Origin: Clostridia bacterium
GTDB lineage: Bacteria > Bacillota_A > Clostridia > Oscillospirales > Butyricicoccaceae
Assembly: GCA_017548175.1 (NCBI GenBank)
Contig: JAFYMZ010000140.1
Span: forward strand, 1-8,799
Length of the DNA: 8,799 bases
Direction: 5' to 3'
In this document: piece after piece, positions 1 to 4,631 of the stretch
How positions within the stretch are numbered: position 1 is the stretch's first letter
Layout of the letters: each line of letters opens with the position of its first letter
Made by a program: the position numbers and the translations under genes
The notes under the pieces: generated by a model
Databases searched by the model: none
Seen by the model: the letters and a program-made list of their open reading frames with translations, nothing else
Told to the model about the DNA's origin: nothing

Positions 1-1
1 A

Positions 2-1114
2 TTGCGCCGCTGCGGCAGCTTGATGATGGAGGCCGCCGATGCTCATGCCGTGCCTGCCGGCGGCGCCCTGGCGGTGGACCGCGATGCCTTCGCTGCCCAC
101 ATCACCCAGCGCATTGACAACCACCCCAACATCACCCGCTATGCCGGCCGTGTGGACGAGATCCCTGCCGGTCCTTGCGTCATTGCCACCGGCCCTCTGA
201 CCGACGGCAAGCTGGCCGATGCCATCAACGAACTGTTCGGCGGCGGTGAGCCCCTGCATTTCTACGATGCCGCAGCCCCCATCGTCAGCTTTGACAGCAT
301 CGATATGGAGCAGGCATATTTTGCCTCCCGTTACGACAAGGGTACCCCCGACTATATCAACTGCCCCATGAACAAAGAGCAGTATCTGGCCTTTGTGGAG
401 GCACTGCGCACGGCGGAAGAAGCGCCCGTCCACGGCTTTGAGGACAAGGCTGTGTTTGAGGGCTGTATGCCCGTTGAGGTCATGGCGCGCCGCGGTGAGG
501 ATACCCTGCGCTTTGGCCCCATGAAGCCCGTGGGTCTGCGCGATCCCCGTACCGGCGAAAAGCCCTATGCGGTGGTGCAGCTGCGTGCCGACAACGAAGA
601 AAAGACCATGTTCAACATCGTGGGCTTCCAGACGCATCTGAAGTTCCCCGAGCAGAAGCGTGTCTTTGGTATGATCCCGGCTCTGGCCAATGCGGAATAT
701 TTCCGTTACGGCGTGATGCACCGCAACAGCTTCATTGACTCTCCCGGCCGACTGGATAAGTTCTATCGGGTCATCGGCCGCGAAGAACTGATGCTGGCCG
801 GTCAGATCACCGGCGTGGAAGGCTACATCGAGTCTGCGGCCTCCGGTTTTTGCTGCGGCCTGAATATGGCACGGCAGTTGGCCGGCAAGGAACTGATCGA
901 GTTCCCCGGCACTACGGCACTGGGCGCACTGGTGCGCCACATCAGCGCCTTTGAGGGCAAGAACTTCCAGCCCATGAACATCAACTTTGGTTTGGTGGAC
1001 AGCCTGGATCACCGGGTTCGCGGCAAGAAGGAACGATATACAGAAATTGCGGAGCGCGGTCTGGCCGTGCTGGACGGTATGCTGCCGCAGATCAGAGAGG
1101 ATGTAAAGGCATGA
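2..1114 (+). CDS. trmFO: TrmFO, folate/FAD-dependent tRNA (uracil-54-C5)-methyltransferase, 5' end missing
   Basis: This enzyme makes 5-methyluridine at position 54 of the tRNA T-loop, using methylenetetrahydrofolate as carbon donor and reduced FAD. The window opens inside the gene. About 370 residues are visible against a usual ~435, so roughly 65-70 N-terminal residues, including the GxGxxG FAD-binding motif and the first catalytic cysteine (Cys53 in Bacillus numbering), lie upstream. The first visible codon is an internal TTG, not the start. Visible family motifs are EAADAHAVPAGGALAVDR near residue 10, VIATGPLTDGKL near 60, HFYDAAAPIVSFD near 86, FEGCMPVEVMARRGEDTL at 152-169, FNIVGFQTHLKFPEQKRVF at 204-222, and the C-terminal FAD-contact motif GQITGVEGYIES at 267-278. 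Visible Cys155 falls at about residue 226 of the full protein and fits the second catalytic cysteine, Cys226. The gene ends with a 4-base ATGA overlap with plsX, implying co-transcription and translational coupling. The identification is firm. Confidence 0.95.
   Translation: MRRCGSLMMEAADAHAVPAGGALAVDRDAFAAHITQRIDNHPNITRYAGRVDEIPAGPCVIATGPLTDGKLADAINELFGGGEPLHFYDAAAPIVSFDSIDMEQAYFASRYDKGTPDYINCPMNKEQYLAFVEALRTAEEAPVHGFEDKAVFEGCMPVEVMARRGEDTLRFGPMKPVGLRDPRTGEKPYAVVQLRADNEEKTMFNIVGFQTHLKFPEQKRVFGMIPALANAEYFRYGVMHRNSFIDSPGRLDKFYRVIGREELMLAGQITGVEGYIESAASGFCCGLNMARQLAGKELIEFPGTTALGALVRHISAFEGKNFQPMNINFGLVDSLDHRVRGKKERYTEIAERGLAVLDGMLPQIREDVKA
1094..1100 (+). promoter_or_regulatory. Ribosome binding site of plsX, inside the trmFO 3' end
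   Basis: AGAGAGG lies 10 bases before the plsX ATG and within the last codons of trmFO. It is moderately complementary to the 16S 3' end. With the 4-base overlap it suggests that plsX translation depends partly on ribosomes finishing trmFO. Confidence 0.6.
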
Positions 1115-2136
1115 AGATTTTGATCGACGCCATGGGCGGCGACCTGGCACCCGGTTGCGCGGTAGAAGGCGCACTGCTGGCTGCAAAGGCATATCCCGAT
1201 TGCGAGATCGTGCTGGTGGGTGACGAAGGTCAGGTAAAGCCCCTGCTGGAAGGCAAGGCGCTGCCCAACATCAGCACCGTACATACCACCGAGGTCATCA
1301 CCATGGAAGATGACCCTGCCACTGCCGTCCGTCGCAAGAAGGACAGCAGTATGGCCGTTTGCCTGAAGATGCTGCTGCAGGGCGATGCAGAGGGTATGGT
1401 CTCTGCCGGCAGCACCGGCGCACTGCTCACCGGCGCAACGCTGGTGGCCAAGCGCATCCGCGGCATTCGCCGTGCGGCCATCGGCACCCTGTTCCCCCAG
1501 CGCGGCGGCGGCAAGGCCCTGATGCTGGACAGCGGCGCCAATGCCGAATGCACCCCCGAATATCTGCTGCAGTTTGCATATCTGGGCCACTTCTTTATGA
1601 AGACCCAGATGGGCATCGAGAACCCCCGCGTGGGTCTGGTGAACAACGGCACCGAAGAGCACAAGGGCGACGCGCTGCGTAAGGAGACCCATAAGCTGCT
1701 GCAGGAGGCACACGATGCCGGCCGCATCAACTTTGTGGGCAACGTGGAAGGCCGCGAGGCACTGTCCGGCGCTTGCGACGTGCTGGTGTGCGACGGCTTT
1801 ACCGGCAACGTGATGCTGAAGACCATCGAAGGCGCAGCCGGCTTCCTGATGCGCGAGCTGAAGGATATCCTGTACGCCAACCTGCCCAGCAAGCTGGCAG
1901 CACTGATGCTGAAGCCCGGCCTGCAGCGCCTGAAGAAGATGCTGGATTACAAGGAAGTGGGCGGCGCGCCCATGCTGGGCATCTCCAAGACGGTGGTAAA
2001 GGCCCACGGCAGCAGCAACGGACAGGCCATCTGCAATGCGGTGGGTCAGGCCATTGCCTTTGAAAAGAGTGGCTTTATCAAGATGGTGGAAGAAAACATC
2101 GACCTGATGACCCTGAAGCAGCAGGAAGAAGCATAA
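1111..2136 (+). CDS. plsX: PlsX, acyl-ACP:phosphate acyltransferase
   Basis: PlsX converts acyl-ACP and inorganic phosphate to acyl-phosphate, which PlsY then uses to acylate glycerol-3-phosphate in the first step of phospholipid synthesis. It is a peripheral membrane protein. The 341 residues match the usual family length. The N-terminal signature IDAMGGDLAPG is at residues 5-15, the SAGSTGALLTGA loop at 98-109, LDSGANAECTPE at 139-150, NNGTEEHKGD at 178-187, and the hallmark block GNVEGREALSGACDVLVCDG followed by FTGNVMLKTIEG at 210-241. The KMLDYKEVGGAPMLG segment (276-290) is also typical. The start ATG overlaps the trmFO stop by 4 bases and is preceded by AGAGAGG, so no separate promoter is expected. 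In Bacillus, plsX is followed by fabD and fabG and then acpP; here acpP follows directly. I see no clear terminator behind plsX, so its transcript probably runs on into acpP, which also has its own promoter. Confidence 0.97.
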   Translation: MKILIDAMGGDLAPGCAVEGALLAAKAYPDCEIVLVGDEGQVKPLLEGKALPNISTVHTTEVITMEDDPATAVRRKKDSSMAVCLKMLLQGDAEGMVSAGSTGALLTGATLVAKRIRGIRRAAIGTLFPQRGGGKALMLDSGANAECTPEYLLQFAYLGHFFMKTQMGIENPRVGLVNNGTEEHKGDALRKETHKLLQEAHDAGRINFVGNVEGREALSGACDVLVCDGFTGNVMLKTIEGAAGFLMRELKDILYANLPSKLAALMLKPGLQRLKKMLDYKEVGGAPMLGISKTVVKAHGSSNGQAICNAVGQAIAFEKSGFIKMVEENIDLMTLKQQEEA

Positions 2137-2141
2137 GCGCG

Positions 2142-2158
2142 AAAAAAACCGGAAAAAA
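2142..2158 (+). promoter_or_regulatory. Phased A-tracts, probable UP element of the acpP promoter
   Basis: Two pure A-runs, 2142-2148 (seven A) and 2153-2158 (six A), start 11 bases apart, about one helical turn. Relative to an inferred start near 2198 they fall at about -56 to -50 and -45 to -40, where the two RNA polymerase alpha-subunit contact sites of an UP element sit. They are at least an intrinsically bent segment. The function is inferred from position and composition. Confidence 0.5.
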
Positions 2159-2162
2159 GGAC

Positions 2163-2191
2163 TTTACAAGCGCAAACTCTCATGCTATGAT
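2163..2191 (+). promoter_or_regulatory. Sigma-A promoter of acpP
   Basis: TTTACA (2163-2168, five of six consensus bases) is followed by a 17-base spacer and TATGAT (2186-2191, five of six). A TG dinucleotide one base before the -10 box (2183-2184) makes it an extended -10 promoter. Transcription would start near 2198, giving a leader of about 29 bases before the acpP ATG at 2227. The optimal spacing and near-consensus boxes suit a highly expressed gene such as acpP. Confidence 0.8.
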
Positions 2192-2213
2192 AACCACGAT
2201 AACGCATAAAAAT

Positions 2214-2218
2214 GGAGG
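2214..2218 (+). promoter_or_regulatory. Ribosome binding site deciding the acpP start
   Basis: GGAGG lies 8 bases before the ATG at 2227, an ideal distance. An in-frame ATG at 2212 shares its G with this site and has no binding site of its own, so 2227 is the real start. Confidence 0.85.
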
Positions 2219-2226
2219 TTCCAATT

Positions 2227-2457
2227 ATGGTTTTTGAAAAGCTTTGCAAGATCGTCGCCGATCAGTTCGGTATTTCCGAGAGCGAGATCACGATGGATAC
2301 CAACTTTGTAGAAGACCTGGATGCCGATTCTCTGGATCTGGTCGAGGTCATGATGGGCGTGGAGGACGTGTTCCACATCGAGGAGATCGATGAGGAAAAG
2401 CTGCAGTTTATGAAGACTGTGGGCGATGTGGTAAATTACATCAGCGACCGCATCTGA
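2227..2457 (+). CDS. acpP: Acyl carrier protein
   Basis: ACP carries growing acyl chains on a 4'-phosphopantetheine arm during type II fatty acid synthesis and donates them to PlsX. From the ATG at 2227 the protein has 76 residues, the usual ACP size, and is strongly acidic. The prosthetic group site is Ser35 in the motif DLDADSLDLVEVMMGVED (residues 30-47), matching the family DSL pattern. The C-terminal helix TVGDVVNYI is typical. The longer frame from 2212 would add five residues (MEVPI) encoded by the ribosome binding site itself and is rejected. The gene has its own strong promoter upstream and a strong hairpin terminator directly downstream, so it is built as a high-output single-gene unit inside the cluster. 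A carrier protein of a secondary pathway is possible in principle, but the position between plsX and rnc argues for the housekeeping ACP. Confidence 0.95.
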   Translation: MVFEKLCKIVADQFGISESEITMDTNFVEDLDADSLDLVEVMMGVEDVFHIEEIDEEKLQFMKTVGDVVNYISDRI

Positions 2458-2465
2458 GTATGCTC

Positions 2466-2504
2466 GAAGAAGTCCTGCGGCGCAGGACTTCTTCTTTCTT
2501 CTTT
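2466..2504 (+). terminator. Rho-independent terminator after acpP
   Basis: A perfect 13-bp stem, 2466-2478 with 2482-2494, closes a 3-base GGC loop and is followed by a T-rich run (2495-2504) broken by two C residues. It starts 8 bases after the acpP stop. The 42 bases between its T-run and the rnc ATG contain no convincing promoter, so rnc probably depends on read-through and the hairpin would lower rnc output relative to acpP. Confidence 0.85.
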
Positions 2505-2546
2505 GCACCCTGTAAATCACCGTTAAAAACGGGAAAGTGAGTAGTT

Positions 2547-3224
2547 ATGTCTGAATTTCCGCATTTTGAATATACTTTTCAGGATAAACATCTGCTGCAG
2601 AATGCCCTGACCCACAGTTCCTATGCCAATGAGAACCGGGACAAGGGTGCCAAGAGCAACGAGCGGCTGGAGTTTTTGGGCGACAGCGTTCTGGGCTTGA
2701 TCTGTGCGCGGCATCTGTATGCCGAGTATAAGCATCTGCCCGAGGGCGAACTGACCAAGCTGCGTGCTGCCATCGTTTGCGAGGCATCGCTGCACGAGTT
2801 TGCCCTGCGCATCAAGCTGGGTGATCGGCTGCTGCTGGGTCGCGGCGAGCGCTCCGGCGGCGGAAGCCATCGGGCCAGCGTGCTGGCTGATGCGGTGGAA
2901 GCCGTACTGGCGGCGGTGTTCCTGGACGGCGGTATGGATGCTGCCAAAGGCTTTATCCTGCCCTTTATCAAGGAAAAGGCCGAGAGCATCGTCCGTGGTG
3001 CCAAGGTGGTGGACTATAAGACTACCCTGCAGGAGATCGTGCAGAAGAACCACGAAGAGACACTGGCCTATCGCCTGAAGGGCGAGTTTGGCCCCGACCA
3101 CGACAAGCATTTCGTGATGGAAGTGCTGATCAACAGCAACGTAGTGGCGGAGGGCAGCGGCAAGAGCAAGAAGCAGGCCGAGCAGGCTGCGGCCAAGGCC
3201 GCATTGGCCCTGATGGGACAGTAA
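2547..3224 (+). CDS. rnc: Ribonuclease III
   Basis: RNase III is an Mg2+-dependent homodimeric endonuclease that cuts double-stranded RNA, notably rRNA precursors and structured mRNA leaders. The 225 residues match the family length. The catalytic domain (about 1-150) has the signature NERLEFLGDSVL at 38-49, with metal and catalytic acids Glu39, Glu42 and Asp46, and the second acidic pair Asp115 and Glu118 in LADAVEAVLAAVFLDGG (113-129). The double-stranded RNA-binding domain spans about 157-224, with DYKTTLQEIVQ at its start and the GKSKKQAEQAAAKAAL helix at its end. The ATG at 2547 is the first in-frame start after the acpP terminator; upstream there is only a poor purine-rich site (AAAGTGAG, 2534-2541), suggesting modest translation. 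The gene lies between two hairpin terminators. rnc normally sits directly before smc in Firmicutes, but here a serine dehydratase gene intervenes. Confidence 0.96.
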   Translation: MSEFPHFEYTFQDKHLLQNALTHSSYANENRDKGAKSNERLEFLGDSVLGLICARHLYAEYKHLPEGELTKLRAAIVCEASLHEFALRIKLGDRLLLGRGERSGGGSHRASVLADAVEAVLAAVFLDGGMDAAKGFILPFIKEKAESIVRGAKVVDYKTTLQEIVQKNHEETLAYRLKGEFGPDHDKHFVMEVLINSNVVAEGSGKSKKQAEQAAAKAALALMGQ

Positions 3225-3230
3225 GAAGTG

Positions 3231-3260
3231 AAAAGGCGCCCTGTTGTGGGCGCCTTTTTT
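3231..3260 (+). terminator. Rho-independent terminator after rnc, abutting the next ribosome binding site
   Basis: An 11-bp perfect stem, 3231-3241 with 3248-3258, closes a TGTTGT loop. The six-T run 3255-3260 overlaps the end of the stem, giving a bidirectional A-stem-T form. The run is followed without a gap by the AGGAGG of the serine dehydratase gene, leaving no room for a promoter between them. It may act as a leaky terminator or attenuator for the downstream gene. Confidence 0.88.
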
Positions 3261-3266
3261 AGGAGG
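3261..3266 (+). promoter_or_regulatory. Ribosome binding site of the serine dehydratase gene
   Basis: A full AGGAGG lies 6 bases before the ATG at 3273. It decides the start: a longer in-frame ATG at 3228 would put 15 extra codons across the terminator hairpin and has no binding site. Confidence 0.88.
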
Positions 3267-3272
3267 ATCAAC

Positions 3273-4472
3273 ATGAAATCCATTCGTGAATTATACAAAG
3301 CAGGCAGGGGCCCGTCCAGTTCCCACACCATGGGACCGGACAAGGCTTGCCGGATGTTTGCCGGAGAATATCCCGGTGCGGATGCCTTTACCGTGGTGCT
3401 GTACGGTTCGCTGGCCAAGACCGGCAAGGGTCACGGCACCGACGTGGCGGTCATCGAGGCACTGGCCCCGGCCAAGGTCACGGTGGAGTGGCAGCCGGAG
3501 CCGGACTTTGCGCTGCCGCACCCCAATACGATGGATCTGATGGCCTATGCAGACGGCGTGGAACTGGGTCGCAAGCGGATGTGCAGCATCGGCGGCGGCG
3601 CGGTGGCTGAGGCCGGCGCGGAGATGGAGGACACCCCCGAGGTGTATCCCGAGACCTCCTTTGGCGAGATCATGGAATATTGCCGCGTGCATAATATGCG
3701 GCTCAGCGATTTTGTGGCCATGCGCGAAGGCGACGGCATCTGGGATTACCTGCACGAAATGTGGCGCGTGATGACCCAGGCCATCGCACAGGGTCTGTCG
3801 GTGCGCGGCACGCTGCCCGGCGGCCTGCAGGTAGAACGCAAGGCGCAGCATTTGTTCCAGCAGCGGCACATGGACGAGAGTCCTTCCACCCGTGAAAACC
3901 GGATGGTGTGCGCCTATGCCTTTGCCGTCAGCGAGCAGAATGCCGGCGGCGGTATGGTGGTCACGGCGCCCACTTGCGGCAGCTGCGGCGTACTGCCTGC
4001 CGTGCTGAAGTATATGCAGGAGACCCGCGGTCTGCCCGAACAGGACATTCTGCGCGCGCTGGCCGTTGGCGGTCTGGTGGGCAATGTGGTCAAGACCAAT
4101 GCCTCCATCAGCGGTGCAGAATGCGGTTGTCAGGCTGAGGTAGGCACTGCCTGCAGTATGGCGGCGGCAGCATTGGGCGAGCTGTTTGGCTTGGGTTTGG
4201 ACCAGATCGAGTATGCCGCAGAAGTGGCGCTGGAGCATCATCTGGGTCTGACCTGCGACCCGGTGGCCGGTCTGGTGCAGATCCCCTGCATCGAGCGCAA
4301 CGCCGTTGCGGCGATGCGCGCCATCAACGCGCTGAGCTTGGCGAACTTCCTGGCCGACAGCCGGAAGATCTCCTTTGACCTGGTGGTACAGACCATGTAC
4401 GAGACCGGTCTGGATATGGCGCATCCCTACCGCGAGACGGCGGAAGGCGGATTGGCAAAACTGTATAAATAA
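3273..4472 (+). CDS. sdaA: L-serine dehydratase (ammonia-lyase), iron-sulfur dependent, single chain
   Basis: The enzyme deaminates L-serine to pyruvate and ammonia using an oxygen-sensitive 4Fe-4S cluster that binds the substrate; it is cytosolic and catabolic. From the ATG at 3273 it has 399 residues. The beta-type domain comes first, with GRGPSSSHTMGPDKA at 11-25 and YGSLAKTGKGHGTD at 44-57, then a SIGGG turn at 105-109. The alpha-type catalytic domain follows, with TAPTCGSCGVLPAV at 231-244, NASISGAECGCQAEVG at 276-291, EHHLGLTCDPVAG at 321-333 and QIPCIERNA at 336-344. Cys286, Cys328 and Cys339 fit the three cluster ligands; their 42- and 11-residue spacings match those I recall for the Legionella enzyme. 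There is no ACT domain. It is about 55 residues shorter than E. coli SdaA and ends in GGLAKLYK, without the C-terminal tail cysteine of that type. Cys235 and Cys284 replace Asn and Val of the E. coli motifs. It interrupts the usual rnc-smc order and has terminators on both sides. Confidence 0.92.
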   Translation: MKSIRELYKAGRGPSSSHTMGPDKACRMFAGEYPGADAFTVVLYGSLAKTGKGHGTDVAVIEALAPAKVTVEWQPEPDFALPHPNTMDLMAYADGVELGRKRMCSIGGGAVAEAGAEMEDTPEVYPETSFGEIMEYCRVHNMRLSDFVAMREGDGIWDYLHEMWRVMTQAIAQGLSVRGTLPGGLQVERKAQHLFQQRHMDESPSTRENRMVCAYAFAVSEQNAGGGMVVTAPTCGSCGVLPAVLKYMQETRGLPEQDILRALAVGGLVGNVVKTNASISGAECGCQAEVGTACSMAAAALGELFGLGLDQIEYAAEVALEHHLGLTCDPVAGLVQIPCIERNAVAAMRAINALSLANFLADSRKISFDLVVQTMYETGLDMAHPYRETAEGGLAKLYK

Positions 4473-4478
4473 GCAAGT

Positions 4479-4521
4479 GGAAAACCGGGGTGAGAAAACC
4501 TCGGTTTTCCTTGTATTTATT
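4479..4521 (+). terminator. Probable rho-independent terminator after the serine dehydratase gene
   Basis: A 12-bp stem with one G-U pair, 4479-4490 with 4499-4510, closes the loop TGAGAAAA. A T-rich but interrupted run follows (4511-4521, TTGTATTTATT). It begins 6 bases after the stop codon and separates this gene from the smc promoter. Confidence 0.78.
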
Positions 4522-4554
4522 GGGGTTTGCGGCATTTTTTGTGGGGTAAAAACC

Positions 4555-4583
4555 TTGTAATTTACCGCGAAATTTGATAAAAT
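4555..4583 (+). promoter_or_regulatory. Sigma-A promoter of smc-ftsY
   Basis: TTGTAA (4555-4560, four of six consensus bases), a 17-base spacer and TAAAAT (4578-4583, five of six), with an extended -10 TG at 4575-4576. Transcription would begin near 4590, giving a leader of about 40 bases. T- and A-runs at 4535-4540 and 4548-4552 lie just upstream and could assist. The rest of the 159-base gap, apart from the preceding terminator, shows nothing else I can name. Confidence 0.72.
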
Positions 4584-4620
4584 AAACTGTACTGCAAATT
4601 TTGGAAGCAAACTGAAACGA

Positions 4621-4624
4621 GAGG
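4621..4624 (+). promoter_or_regulatory. Ribosome binding site deciding the TTG start of smc
   Basis: GAGG, within AGAGGTG at 4620-4626, ends 7 bases before the TTG at 4632. No in-frame ATG or GTG lies close upstream, and the next in-frame ATG would remove the Walker A motif. Confidence 0.75.
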
Positions 4625-4631
4625 TGCTGTT

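Noticed and set aside
1009..2007. Open frame of 332 codons on the - strand, opposite plsX
   Set aside because: It has a shadow composition (Ala/Gln/His/Gly-rich) and the + strand encodes complete PlsX.
2212..2226. Upstream in-frame ATG for acyl carrier protein
   Set aside because: Its own G is the first base of the GGAGG that serves the ATG at 2227, and the added residues are not part of the ACP family.
2520..2532. Short inverted repeat CCGTT-AAA-AACGG before rnc, considered as an operator or second hairpin
   Set aside because: Five base pairs in AT-rich sequence is easily due to chance, and no partner site or T-run supports a function.
2495..2546. Promoter for rnc in the gap after the acpP terminator
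   Set aside because: The best candidates (TTTGCA with TTAAAA at 15 bases, or TGTAAA with no acceptable -35) match the consensus too poorly to call.
3228..3272. Upstream in-frame ATG that would lengthen the serine dehydratase by 15 residues
   Set aside because: The extra codons lie on the terminator hairpin and lack a binding site. The enzyme family begins near MKSIRELYK, and AGGAGG points to 3273.
3291..4610. Open frame of 439 codons on the - strand, opposite the serine dehydratase gene
   Set aside because: It is antisense to a clearly conserved enzyme, shows no family motif and has no promoter or binding site that I can support.
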